Assembly (NCBI GenBank): GCA_027493055.1
Contig: JAPUDO010000074.1
Span: 115,813 to 179,812, forward strand
Direction of reading: 5' to 3'
DNA length: 64,000 nucleotides
Source of the DNA: Niabella sp.
Lineage (GTDB): Bacteria; Bacteroidota; Bacteroidia; Chitinophagales; Chitinophagaceae
Within the stretch, counting starts at the first letter, position 1. Each line of letters begins with the position of its first letter. Positions 19,132 to 28,749 of this stretch are shown here, in pieces. The notes below the pieces were generated by a model that worked only from the letters and a program-made list of their open reading frames with translations, was not told the origin of the DNA and searched no databases. The position numbers and the translations under genes were made by a program.

Positions 19132-22100
19132 TTAACCTAATGAGGTTGAAATGGAAGTTCTTTGACTCTCTGTATTTTTCTGAGTTCCGGTAAATTGTTT
19201 CTGGAACGTGCGGCTTACGCTGATAGTAACACACCAGCAAATTTTAATCCTGATTGAGATATAACCCTGCCCTATCATACTGTGCCCGTTATAGCTCAAA
19301 GCCAGTCTTACTACCAGGTAAGCCGAAATCAATCCCATAATATTGAGCGTGCCCACTAACATGGCAAAAAGCACAAAGGTCATACTGCTACCAATGCTCT
19401 TGCGATAGCTGTACTGTCCCTCCATTCCAATATAAACGAATACAGAACCGCTTGCCCAGCCAATATTAAAGCACAAACCTGCACTGCCGTGAACGCTCAT
19501 AGCAAAGTCTATTTCGGTGCCGGCATCTTTGCTATAATAGATAGCAGCATCAATAAAACCTCCTCCTCCAAAAATAAATGCTGTAAAATTGAAAGGTGCT
19601 TCCCGCTTGCCTATATAGAAGCCCAGGCCGGTTACAAACTCCAGCTCACGCTTTTGTACATTTAGAAAGCGTAGTAAGAAACTGGCGCCAAAGCTCAGAT
19701 TGGTCAATGAAGTAGTACCCCCGCCAATATTAACTGCCGGAATATCGAACGTTGCTTTTACGCCATAAGGAACTTCAATATTACCTGTTTTATCTTTTAC
19801 TTCTTCTAAACCCGACTTTTTCTTATCACTTCCTTCAGTTGTTTTTTGCCCTTCCCCCTTCGTCAAATCTTCAATTGTAGCTTTCAGCACTTTTACCTGA
19901 AAAACATCATTCTCCCCATCAGGAGAACTGCTGGCTTGATTCAGGCTGGCAGAAACATCTGTAATCATTTTCAGCACACCGTCCATCTCCATTCTGCTGG
20001 GGTCGAGGTCAAACTTAAACCTACCATCCTGATAAATGACTTTTGTGTCGCGGAATGTGATGAGTTTGCTGGAGCCCATTACTATGGCAAAATCGCCGTG
20101 CAAAGCCCCGTTCTCCTTTTTACTCATCTGCCCGTCCGCATTCACATTGCCTCGAATATCGGCTACGAATCTTGCTTTAAAGAGCTTGACAGTTGCCATC
20201 GAAATAGAAAACAAAGTTTTTTCTTCAGTAAAAGAATAATCCAGTTCGGCTTTTGCCCAAGCGGATAGGTTCTCTTTATCAAAACCTTGCGAAAACTTGA
20301 CATGCTTGGAAAAGTCTGCAGGCATTGGTAAAGTTGGGAACATTCCGCCAAAGTCCATCGCACCAAGATTGGATAAAGCTTCGGGAAATTGAATCTTGTC
20401 GATAATGCTCTTCATCGCTGCATCTTTTCCTCTCAACCATTCTTCCGTAGGGGCTTTCAGTTCATTGAAGATATGCGTTACCGGCAGGCGAACCCCCAAG
20501 GCATTGAGATCGCTTTCAAATTGTTTGTATTTGGCAATGCAAGGCGTAATGGAAAGTTGTTGCTGTATGTCTTTTGCGTTTTCAATTTTATTGACCACAA
20601 GAGCAATTGTTTTGCGGTTCAAGCCCATTCCCGGAGCGGTAATTTCTTCCCAAACGGAACGGTAGTTGGTAAGGACGTTGTTGGCAGCATCCGCAAAGTC
20701 GTTTGCTGCATCAACCGTCGTAATAGCTAAATTATATTTAGAGGCAGCAAGAGAAATGTATTCTGAGACATTGGCATAGATGTCTTTAATTTTTTCGACA
20801 TCATCAATATCAGTTATTAGCCTATTCAACTTAGCCGTTGTAACATCAACAAAGTTATCTTCAATGCCTTTGATTGCTTGATCAACCGCTAATATTACTT
20901 TAAACACATGATCCTTTAAAATCTTGCTTACAATATCCTTTATTGAACTTTCGGTAACAGATAGGGTTGTTGTTAAAAAATGAACTGCATTTTCATCTAA
21001 CAAACTTGCAAAATCTTTGAAATTATCTTTAAGGTTCTTTATGTCGGAATTGCATTTTAAGATTTCACCTTCTATTTTTTCAAGAAATTTTAATCCATTG
21101 TTAGTAAACGTTTCTATGTTGATAAAAAGAGGATTATAATTATTAATTTCCTTTTTTAATGAATTAAATAAATCTTTGCTGATTGTTGCAGATGCCTGAG
21201 CGATTGATTTCAATTTAGTATCAATAGTATTGATTACGTCAAATGCACTATTTATTACCTTTGTATATTCATCAGCATCATCTTTTTTAAAAAGCGATCT
21301 GAAAATTTCAATAGCGTTTTTTAGTTTGTCAATAACATCTTTTAATTTCCCATTGAATTCATTCAAATCAGTAGACTGGGAATTTTCAAATTCTTCAATA
21401 AATGCAAGAAGTGTTTTTTTGTAATTTATTAATTTTTGAACTTTTTCACTTTCGGATGATAAGGCTTTATGAAGAATTGAAGTATATTCAACAATATTTA
21501 AATCAAAATGATTAATTGCTAATAAAAGTGAATTAATTTCAATTAAAATTCTGTCTTTTGCTTTAGTGAGTTGATTTTTTTCATTGATACATTCCTTTTT
21601 AAACTTCTCAAATTGGATATTAATAGATATCAAAAATTCATTTGAGTAGAGCAAGACTTTTGACCAAATGCTTTTAGAAATAAAATTTAAATTACTTGAT
21701 TCCATTGCCAAGTCTGTGAAGAAATTAAGATTTGGCGTAGTAAATGTTTGAATTTGTGATTTCAAACTATTAAGATCAATATTTGCACCATTCAAAGTGT
21801 TTTTTAATAAAGTCTTTACATTCTCTTCAATTTTCCTATTATCAATTTCTATAGCACCATTCCTCTGCAAGGAAACCGTCCTTAGCACACCGCTTAATCC
21901 AGAATCGGGCTGATACACATTTGCCATTCCCGCAGGAGTTTGCTGTGGCTCTACTTTAAAGGTAAACCGTCCGTGTCCCGGCAATACATCTATGGCATTA
22001 GGCATCGGCTCGTCTAATCTTTTATCTCCTTTTAAACCATCATTAAAGGGTTGTAATACCGATTCATCAAAAACAGGTTTGTCAGTAAAATCAACATTAA

Positions 22101-25100
22101 AAACTGGTTTCCATCTGCTCACATCAGAGGTAATTTCTTCACTGCCGGAACTATATCCCGTATAAAATACCAGATTTTGCGGTTCGGCAAGGTTGGCAAT
22201 GCTATGCTCTAAGTTGGAATCTTTAGGTGGTTCCAGCATCAAAAATATCTGCGGTTTGGGAAAAAGTGTTTCATCTGCCCCTTCGTACCATAAAGGTACT
22301 TCCCAACCGATTGCGTTTGTTGGATCATTGTGCTTATACACCAATCTTCCCCAACTATTGCTTATAGGGATAATGGTGGACTTAAACACACAGGCATTGA
22401 CCGCCCCGGTATCTTTGGGCGAATGACTGTCAAAGTCGGGATAGCGTTTCTCTGTTTCAAGGATTTCGATGTACTCCCTTATTTTCCGAACAACGGGTCT
22501 TCCCAAAAATCCAAATTGCTTATTTTTTTCATATTTAGACGGAACAACCGTTCTCTCGTATTCTATCACGTGCTTGGCTTTGTGCCAGAATACGCCTATA
22601 CGCCCGATACGCTCTACCGCATAGCGATGCACCCTGCCCATTGCCGAAAGCGATTTGATAGCGGTAAGGTCGTTATCAAACCGTGCTATCTGCCTGCCGT
22701 ATCCGCCCTGATTAGAAAATGCCAGTCCCGAAAGCTCGGCAGAAGTAGAACCTTCGGTCAGTGCTTTTTGCAAAAAGGATTTGTAGATTTCTTTGTCTTG
22801 AAAACCGTAGGAAACGCCGCCATTAAGGCCCTCTTCCACTAACCTCAATAATGCATCAATTGGAGTTTCTTTCCGATAATGCAGGTCAAAAAGATTAATT
22901 TCATCTTTGCCAATACTTATTGTTTCATCGAGTGGAATATCCATTGGCTTTGCCAAGTGTGCCCCAAGATTTTCAAGATGATCTTTCTTTAGCTCCTCTA
23001 TTTTTGCTTTTAATTGATTAATATATTCATCAGTATAGTCATCTTCCGAAGACAAGTCCCTTTCTCTCTTTTTATTGTTGGAATATTCATCTATCTTTTT
23101 CTTGACTTTTGATATTTCTAGTAAAAAATTAATAGTCAACCTCGGTTTATACTTCAATTCTTCATTTTCCATATTAGGATAAATGAAAGTAGCTTCCGCA
23201 TCAGGGTCGTTTTTGCGATAGGTTTCGAGTATGGCTAATCGACTTTTCCAGGCACGGTAATAATTAAGATAGTCCACCCAATACTTATAAAAAGCATTCA
23301 CTTGCTCTTCTGTACCCTGCCAGGCAAGGTTATTATTAATGGGTACAGGCAAGTCGCCTAAACGGGCGCCCAACTCTCCTACTGAAGTATTTTTGGGTTT
23401 CAGGTCGGCCTGCAGGCCATAAAGCAATTCCACTTCGGTTCTAAGCAAGGGGAGTCCCGGCTGTATATCGCCTGCGTTGCCCCATACTTTCCGCAAATCC
23501 CAGGGTGGTGTAATGTATTTCTTATCGAGCTTATCCCCCGAAATTTTAAGAATGGCCGGGGCGCCGAACTTGTAAGGGAAAACTTTACTATTCTCTTCTT
23601 TAATTTTACTTTCGTCATTCGTATTTACATTTGGATCCTTTTCTTTTACAAATTCTTCTCCAATGGTCTGTGCCGGAAGTATGAGATGAAAACCTTCTTC
23701 ATTGGCATTGTCATCATAAATTTCCCAAACGCCTTCGTTCAGGTTGGTTTGGATTTTCTGTGCCAGTACCCAAACGCCATCATCATAGCCTTTCTGCACC
23801 AAAAAGTTGCTATCCACTAATCCTACAAACTGCGGGCTGCTGTCGAGGATCACAGCTTTCATCCGGGTACTGTTGTCTTTGCCAGCCCTGGGATTATCCT
23901 CTATCAACCGCATATCCACCCGAAAATCCTGACCGATATTGACCGATTCCGAAATGCAGAGATAATACCTGCCTTTATTATTTTCCTTAGATTCTTCGGA
24001 TTTGGTATTTTCGTTTTCTTTAGATTTTTCAGAGATAGGAACAACCAATTGCTTTTGCAATCGTTCTCCGTACCCGTTCACAATCGCCTGCGTGCTGGAT
24101 GGAGCGAGGAATTTTTCATTTGTTGTCAAATCCTGTCCGAAAGGTTTTACGCTTTTGATGGGCAGGCTGAAATCTTCTATGGAATAGCCGATTTCAAAAC
24201 TCTTTTTACCATTCAAATGCTCTTTCGTCAATTGCCACAAAAATAACGGCGTTTGTGTTTCTGAGTCTTGCAGTACAAAAGAGATTTTGCCGTTGTGGTT
24301 ATATGGATTACCATCGTATTCTGCAACTTCGTCCAATTCAAATTCAAAAGCGCCATCTATAAACGTTTTATTTGTACCTTCTAAGGAATATGCTCCTATC
24401 AGAAATCTTGCAAAAGTACCGTTGTCATTAACTTCGGGAAAATTGGGAGTATCAAGAATTAAAGCTGCACCTTGTAGTTCAAAGTTCGTAGTATTTCCAA
24501 TTTTTATATTTGCGTTAAAGTTACCTCCGTTATCTATTTTAACTTTTAAAGAATTTAGGGTTACTACAGAATTACTGTTAATAGTGTCTATTTTATAGTG
24601 AGTATATATTGAGTATTCTAACTTTTCATTTTCACTATCCTTTTCTAATAGATTATTAAATTCCGGTAATAAAGCAAAAGGTTGAGCTTTTCGCACATAT
24701 TTCAGAGATTCTTTACTTTTCTCAACATTCAGAAAACCGATAGACAATAAGTCTTTACGTTCTACAATATTATCTGCTAAATCTTCATTTGTATATTTAC
24801 TATAGACATCATTGTTTAATTGTAGGGAGACAATAGATGTTTTATGAGTATTAACTTCCTTTGTTTTCTCCTTGCTTTTATCACAATATTTATGCTCCTC
24901 CTTTAGCTCAATTTCAAAAGATTCTTTGTAATAGAAGATTTTGACATGATTTCCTGAGCAAAATAGCCCACTAGTTCCTGAAATTTGTAAATCTATTACT
25001 TTCGTAAAATCCAAATTCTCGCTATTAATACAGCTTTCTAAAATACACGTCTTATTGCTTGTCCATTTTATTTTACTTTTGCCAAATTCAAAGAAAGGAG

Positions 25101-25722
25101 TGTTATCACCGTTCTCTTTCAATTGTAAATAGAAATTTGTATGCTCTTTATATAAACAATTTTTAGGCAGTGGGATTCTCGTTTTGTCTTGAAATACTTT
25201 TTTATTAAAAATCCAAAAGTAACTAGCATCAAGTTCAAATTCCTTTGTGTTTCCAGCTTTACAATAATAAAACTCCCGCTCGACTAAAACATCTATCTCA
25301 ATTTTTGATTTAAGGTTCAAAGAGTATGAAATCTTATAGTTCCCATCTGAACCATCTATCGAACAAAACCCAATTGTGTCGAAGAAAATATTCGGCTTTC
25401 CCTCAGACTCAATTACTTTCTGTGAAAAGCTATGAGTTTCCTTTTTTAGGGGAATTATTATAATAGGATTACTATCTCCATACTTATTTGAATTTTGCTT
25501 GGCAAATTCATACGTTTTTTTCTCTTTATCATCTACCTGCCATACAAACCCTGTGTATTTGTTTGCTGACAGAAACTCAAATTCACCATTGAAATGGAAT
25601 ACCCCCCACAAAACTTTGTCCTCATCAGCCGATAGGACAGCCAATAATTGCAACTGGCCTTTATGTGTCTTCCAAAATCCTGAGTGGAGAGATGTGCTTA
25701 AATCAATATTTTCTATTTTCAT
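19132..25722 (-). CDS. Giant protein of about 2196 residues with long helical middle and glycine-rich hydrophobic C terminus
   Basis: I do not recognise this protein. The ATG at 25722 (MKIENIDLSTSLHSGFW) is chosen because it follows the upstream frame by 11 bp; a GTG at 25764 lies inside the preceding coding frame. Residues 1 to about 650 are beta-rich. A region around 750-1250 is richer in Trp, Pro and Arg and looks better conserved (FDNDLTAIKSLSAMGRVHRY near 1010). About 1290-1730 is a long Lys/Asn/Ile-rich helical, coiled-coil-like stretch. Residues 1790-1950 are repeated beta strands (NGALHGDFAIVMGSSKLITF). The end (about 2020-2160) has glycine-rich hydrophobic strands and one very hydrophobic segment (VGTLNIMGLISAYLVVRLAL), suggesting membrane contact. 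No signal peptide or ATPase motif is visible. Confidence 0.75.
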   Translation of the reverse strand: MKIENIDLSTSLHSGFWKTHKGQLQLLAVLSADEDKVLWGVFHFNGEFEFLSANKYTGFVWQVDDKEKKTYEFAKQNSNKYGDSNPIIIIPLKKETHSFSQKVIESEGKPNIFFDTIGFCSIDGSDGNYKISYSLNLKSKIEIDVLVEREFYYCKAGNTKEFELDASYFWIFNKKVFQDKTRIPLPKNCLYKEHTNFYLQLKENGDNTPFFEFGKSKIKWTSNKTCILESCINSENLDFTKVIDLQISGTSGLFCSGNHVKIFYYKESFEIELKEEHKYCDKSKEKTKEVNTHKTSIVSLQLNNDVYSKYTNEDLADNIVERKDLLSIGFLNVEKSKESLKYVRKAQPFALLPEFNNLLEKDSENEKLEYSIYTHYKIDTINSNSVVTLNSLKVKIDNGGNFNANIKIGNTTNFELQGAALILDTPNFPEVNDNGTFARFLIGAYSLEGTNKTFIDGAFEFELDEVAEYDGNPYNHNGKISFVLQDSETQTPLFLWQLTKEHLNGKKSFEIGYSIEDFSLPIKSVKPFGQDLTTNEKFLAPSSTQAIVNGYGERLQKQLVVPISEKSKENENTKSEESKENNKGRYYLCISESVNIGQDFRVDMRLIEDNPRAGKDNSTRMKAVILDSSPQFVGLVDSNFLVQKGYDDGVWVLAQKIQTNLNEGVWEIYDDNANEEGFHLILPAQTIGEEFVKEKDPNVNTNDESKIKEENSKVFPYKFGAPAILKISGDKLDKKYITPPWDLRKVWGNAGDIQPGLPLLRTEVELLYGLQADLKPKNTSVGELGARLGDLPVPINNNLAWQGTEEQVNAFYKYWVDYLNYYRAWKSRLAILETYRKNDPDAEATFIYPNMENEELKYKPRLTINFLLEISKVKKKIDEYSNNKKRERDLSSEDDYTDEYINQLKAKIEELKKDHLENLGAHLAKPMDIPLDETISIGKDEINLFDLHYRKETPIDALLRLVEEGLNGGVSYGFQDKEIYKSFLQKALTEGSTSAELSGLAFSNQGGYGRQIARFDNDLTAIKSLSAMGRVHRYAVERIGRIGVFWHKAKHVIEYERTVVPSKYEKNKQFGFLGRPVVRKIREYIEILETEKRYPDFDSHSPKDTGAVNACVFKSTIIPISNSWGRLVYKHNDPTNAIGWEVPLWYEGADETLFPKPQIFLMLEPPKDSNLEHSIANLAEPQNLVFYTGYSSGSEEITSDVSRWKPVFNVDFTDKPVFDESVLQPFNDGLKGDKRLDEPMPNAIDVLPGHGRFTFKVEPQQTPAGMANVYQPDSGLSGVLRTVSLQRNGAIEIDNRKIEENVKTLLKNTLNGANIDLNSLKSQIQTFTTPNLNFFTDLAMESSNLNFISKSIWSKVLLYSNEFLISINIQFEKFKKECINEKNQLTKAKDRILIEINSLLLAINHFDLNIVEYTSILHKALSSESEKVQKLINYKKTLLAFIEEFENSQSTDLNEFNGKLKDVIDKLKNAIEIFRSLFKKDDADEYTKVINSAFDVINTIDTKLKSIAQASATISKDLFNSLKKEINNYNPLFINIETFTNNGLKFLEKIEGEILKCNSDIKNLKDNFKDFASLLDENAVHFLTTTLSVTESSIKDIVSKILKDHVFKVILAVDQAIKGIEDNFVDVTTAKLNRLITDIDDVEKIKDIYANVSEYISLAASKYNLAITTVDAANDFADAANNVLTNYRSVWEEITAPGMGLNRKTIALVVNKIENAKDIQQQLSITPCIAKYKQFESDLNALGVRLPVTHIFNELKAPTEEWLRGKDAAMKSIIDKIQFPEALSNLGAMDFGGMFPTLPMPADFSKHVKFSQGFDKENLSAWAKAELDYSFTEEKTLFSISMATVKLFKARFVADIRGNVNADGQMSKKENGALHGDFAIVMGSSKLITFRDTKVIYQDGRFKFDLDPSRMEMDGVLKMITDVSASLNQASSSPDGENDVFQVKVLKATIEDLTKGEGQKTTEGSDKKKSGLEEVKDKTGNIEVPYGVKATFDIPAVNIGGGTTSLTNLSFGASFLLRFLNVQKRELEFVTGLGFYIGKREAPFNFTAFIFGGGGFIDAAIYYSKDAGTEIDFAMSVHGSAGLCFNIGWASGSVFVYIGMEGQYSYRKSIGSSMTFVLFAMLVGTLNIMGLISAYLVVRLALSYNGHSMIGQGYISIRIKICWCVTISVSRTFQKQFTGTQKNTESQRTSISTSLG

Positions 25723-25733
25723 AACAATCAGTT

Positions 25734-26162
25734 TTAATTGATTTGAATAAGTTTTTTCAGCCACTCCGCAGGCAGGTTATCAAACCCGGTTCGGGATGGT
25801 ACAGTTATTTTAGAAGAAAGAACATTAGCAATTTCTATTACAAAAGACAGGCAATCACTTTTCAACAATTCATAGTTCTTGCTTCGTCATTTTTTCAATA
25901 TGGCAAGACATTGATCATATTCCACCTCACTGACTTCTACAATCTTTTTATAGGTACTATTCCGCAAAAAATCATCTTTAATCTGTCCCGGCACTTCTCC
26001 TATAATCCCTTTAGACCAATGGTCGGGATACATCCCAAATGTACCGTCTGTGATAGAACTCATTTGTGCATCACTTTCTTTTCCAAAATTCACAAATGCG
26101 TGTCCCGGGCTACTAAAGCTTGCGACGTCAGCCAACATTGTGATAAAATATTTTTCAGCCAT
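25734..26162 (-). pseudogene. Papain-like (permuted NlpC/P60 or LRAT-type) hydrolase with an in-frame TGA
   Basis: The intact frame from 26162 reads 91 residues and stops at a TGA (25889-25887). The same frame then continues for 50 more codons, opening RSKNYELLKSDCLSFVIEIA and ending WLKKLIQIN before TAA at 25734. The joined 142-codon product has PGHAFVNFG with a His near residue 20, GMYPDHW near 45, and KSDCLSFV with a Cys near 103, in the His-first order of permuted papain-like amidases. A single change of TGG (Trp) to TGA in KKW-RSKNYELL would explain it. The 3' part still fits the operon spacing: 11 bp to the next start. So it is either a recent nonsense mutation or a sequencing error. 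Hydrolase identity is by motif only. Confidence 0.7.
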
Positions 26163-26174
26163 AATTAAAGTTTT

Positions 26175-26963
26175 TTAAAGATTATATTTTTTGTTTAAGT
26201 AATTCGACAGGTTCTGCATATCTGTATAAACAGTAAACTCGTTGATGCCAAATAGTTCTAAATATTTCAAAGCTTCGGGAATGGCTTCTTCCGATATCTC
26301 TATCTTTCGCAGGATATTTTCCCCTGTATCAATTTGCTCCTTCAATGGCCTCTGGTCACTGCCCTGGATGGTAAAATACCCGTTTTGCGACCTTAGCCGC
26401 TCCGATTTTCTGATAGGATAAATGGCCAGAGGCTTCTCCCACCAAATACCTTTTTTACTTGCAGGAGGGATCTTCAAATCCTCCATCAGCATCCGGGCGT
26501 AAGAGTAATTGTCTTTATGGTTCAGATTATCGGGGTCATAAAAATCCCTATGCTTTCCATTGGTACAAAGCTCATTTAAAGCAAAAGGATTCAGCAAGTA
26601 TATAGCGAGCGGATTATCCTGTTTCGGCTTGTAACCCGATAAAGCAAAAAACAGCGCTGTGCCAAAATTGTCAGACCAGTCCAGCAATCTTGTTTTGCAG
26701 CCATAATGCTGCATGTAAAAAAGAATATCCCACTCTGAAACAGCATTTTGTTGAATATCGGCAGCTTTTGATCTGAATTCATAAAAAAGGGATTCTTCAT
26801 TCTTTAAAGAATAGTCATTGCTACGGTAAATTCCGCCTAACAGTTTATAGCGGCTATCAGAATGCCCGCGGTATAAGCATTCTTCAAATTCCCTCAGCCC
26901 AAGTTCTTCCTTATACTGTTTGATGGAATTTACTATGTCCGTAAACGATTTTGCTTTGCTCAT
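26175..26963 (-). CDS. FRG domain protein
   Basis: A 262-residue protein with a clear FRG domain, named for its conserved Phe-Arg-Gly; here the motif is YRGHSDSRYKL near residue 31. The second hallmark, QHYGCKTRLLDWSDN (near 86-100) followed by ALFFALSG, is complete. FRG domains have no settled biochemical role but are common in defence and mobile loci. The start at 26963 (MSKAKSFTDIV) is preferred; an ATG at 26987 would add eight residues. The 5' end overlaps the preceding membrane-protein gene by 53 bp, a sign of translational coupling, and the next gene starts 12 bp after its stop. Confidence 0.85.
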   Translation of the reverse strand: MSKAKSFTDIVNSIKQYKEELGLREFEECLYRGHSDSRYKLLGGIYRSNDYSLKNEESLFYEFRSKAADIQQNAVSEWDILFYMQHYGCKTRLLDWSDNFGTALFFALSGYKPKQDNPLAIYLLNPFALNELCTNGKHRDFYDPDNLNHKDNYSYARMLMEDLKIPPASKKGIWWEKPLAIYPIRKSERLRSQNGYFTIQGSDQRPLKEQIDTGENILRKIEISEEAIPEALKYLELFGINEFTVYTDMQNLSNYLNKKYNL

Positions 26964-27627
26964 TGTTTTGATTTTTGAATTTAGCACAACAGCTTTCTTT
27001 TAGGTTTGCAGGTTTTTTGTTTTTGCTTTTTATTTCTTTAAATCCGTGTATTGCTGCCAGGATAAATGCCCCGGTTAATATCAGCAGGATCGCTGAAACG
27101 ATCAAACGAACAACTCTCCACACTTTCTTTAATACAAGCGCATCTATCAGCCAACAACCTGATAAGCTTACCGCAACTGCAATCCATTTGGTTAACTGTA
27201 ACCCAAAGAAATAATTAAAGCTACAGTCCTTATTTTTAAGAACCGCTAACATAATGGTATTTTCCTGCCAATCGCAGATCATGTAAATCACAGAAACGCC
27301 AAATAACAACCAAAGCCAATGCGCTGAAAAGGGCTTTATATATTTTTTCGATAATTTAATAAAGAGTATCAAAACATAGGTCAAAAGAAATACACCCAAA
27401 AAGCCAACAAACTTATTATCATATTGCAGTAAGCATTCATAGTTGCTTTTGCTCTCATTGCTCAGCATAGCAACCTTTTCCCGTAAGGAATCGACGGAGC
27501 AATATATAAACTGAGCGTTTTCATCATCTATCAAACAGGTCAGATAGGCCATTTTCCCCCAAGAGATAGAGGCTCCAATTAACCCAATTGTATTTATTAC
27601 CCTTAGTAATATTCCTATTATTCTCAT
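26911..27627 (-). CDS. Multi-pass membrane protein, function unknown
   Basis: A 238-residue protein with four or five predicted membrane segments (about 4-24, 73-92, 104-121, 143-165 and 172-195) and a basic, cysteine-containing tail (ESCCAKFKNQNNEQSK). Between the first two segments is a roughly 45-residue loop with several cysteines (TCLIDDENAQFIYC). I do not recognise a family. Its 3' end overlaps the FRG gene by 53 bp and its start is 53 bp after the stop of the preceding operon gene. Confidence 0.65.
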   Translation of the reverse strand: MRIIGILLRVINTIGLIGASISWGKMAYLTCLIDDENAQFIYCSVDSLREKVAMLSNESKSNYECLLQYDNKFVGFLGVFLLTYVLILFIKLSKKYIKPFSAHWLWLLFGVSVIYMICDWQENTIMLAVLKNKDCSFNYFFGLQLTKWIAVAVSLSGCWLIDALVLKKVWRVVRLIVSAILLILTGAFILAAIHGFKEIKSKNKKPANLKESCCAKFKNQNNEQSKIVYGHSKFHQTV

Positions 27628-27680
27628 AAGCCTGATATATTAAAGTTTGATGTATTTGATCCGGTATCTAATTCATAGAG

Positions 27681-28739
27681 TCAAGTTTCTTTCCTGCTAT
27701 CAGCGGGCTTCTTTCCGGTAGACCGCAGGTTCACTACTTTATTAAGGGTATCAAACCAAAACTGGCTACCCATTTGCAAAGCAAAACAGGTAATAGTTAT
27801 ACCCAATAGCTTTAGAACAAAATTGGCACCCCACTCTTTGCAAAACCCGCCATCGTTATACCCAAACTGGTAGCCCGTTACCGCTTCATGCAGTAAGGAT
27901 ATTTCTTTAACCGGCTTGCTAACAGAACCAGAATTACTATTTGCTACCATTGCAGAATCGGGATTTGGTTGCCCTTCTTTATCCTTATCCACTGTTGTTG
28001 TCGCCGCGTTGTTTTCTTTGGTCTTTCTTTTTTCAACACGAAGCTCCTCCCCATTAGGAAGCTTAATAACACCACTGTCGTTTTCCTGCACAAACCGGCT
28101 GACATTCTCTGCTGCAACTTCTAATTTCTGAGGGTTCTTTAAGCCTTCATTAACGATTTTAATAGTATCAATATTCAGCGAAACGCTTAATACAATCGCC
28201 AATACAAATAACAGAATTCCGGTAGCCCGCTTATACCAGCCAGTGGCCCTGTCCATGGTATTGTTGTAGTATTGTTCCAACTCCTGTTCAAAAGCCATCA
28301 CATCAGAAACGGTGTTATTCACCCTGCTTTTTGATTTAGCTGCTATTTCAAGCAAGGCTTTCTTTACCTCCACATTTAATTTATCTGAATTTTTGATTGC
28401 CTCCCTGAAAGAGCTTTGATAGTTATCTGCACTTACATATTCGATAAGTGTCAGCAAAAAATTTTGAAAAGGAATATAAGATGGTATTTTACCCTCAACC
28501 TTATATAAGGATTTAATATGCGTACTTTCAAAAAAGCCTCGCTCATTAATAAGGGTTCCGTTAATATAGCCTTTCCATCCGGCATTTTCGAATAGCCCGG
28601 TTAAAGCTTTTTTTAAATATTTAGACCGTTGGTTAAACATGCCGAGAATAGCCTCATTAACAGCGCTGACCATTGTACTGCCTAAAAAATAGGTAAAGGC
28701 TAATAAAATTACCAGGTTGATGATAGTGGATGTAAACAT
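27681..28739 (-). CDS. Membrane protein of the 'GWYKR' conserved hypothetical family
   Basis: A 352-residue protein with an N-terminal membrane helix (about 5-25), a soluble helical segment, a second helix at 172-189 directly after MDRATGWYKR and followed by LNIDTIKI, and a third hydrophobic stretch near residues 310-330. The combination of an acidic helix (FEQELEQYYNNTMDR), WYKR, a membrane helix and LN-D-T is a widespread conserved bacterial arrangement of unknown function. A charged, Asn/Ser-rich loop (about 215-290) lies between helices two and three. It follows the patatin gene by 10 bp, so a partnership of lipase and membrane protein is plausible. Confidence 0.7.
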   Translation of the reverse strand: MFTSTIINLVILLAFTYFLGSTMVSAVNEAILGMFNQRSKYLKKALTGLFENAGWKGYINGTLINERGFFESTHIKSLYKVEGKIPSYIPFQNFLLTLIEYVSADNYQSSFREAIKNSDKLNVEVKKALLEIAAKSKSRVNNTVSDVMAFEQELEQYYNNTMDRATGWYKRATGILLFVLAIVLSVSLNIDTIKIVNEGLKNPQKLEVAAENVSRFVQENDSGVIKLPNGEELRVEKRKTKENNAATTTVDKDKEGQPNPDSAMVANSNSGSVSKPVKEISLLHEAVTGYQFGYNDGGFCKEWGANFVLKLLGITITCFALQMGSQFWFDTLNKVVNLRSTGKKPADSRKET

Positions 28740-28749
28740 AGTATAGTTT

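Noticed and set aside
19112-19240. A longer start for the 1617-residue gene overlapping the 2196-residue gene by 109 bp
   Set aside because: The first 43 residues are antisense-like filler, and the ATG at 19111 lies 20 bp after the upstream stop.
25887-25889. TGA read as tryptophan by a changed genetic code
   Set aside because: Several clear genes here end with TGA at their natural ends (for example traF and the third rteC), so the code is standard and a mutation or sequencing error is simpler.
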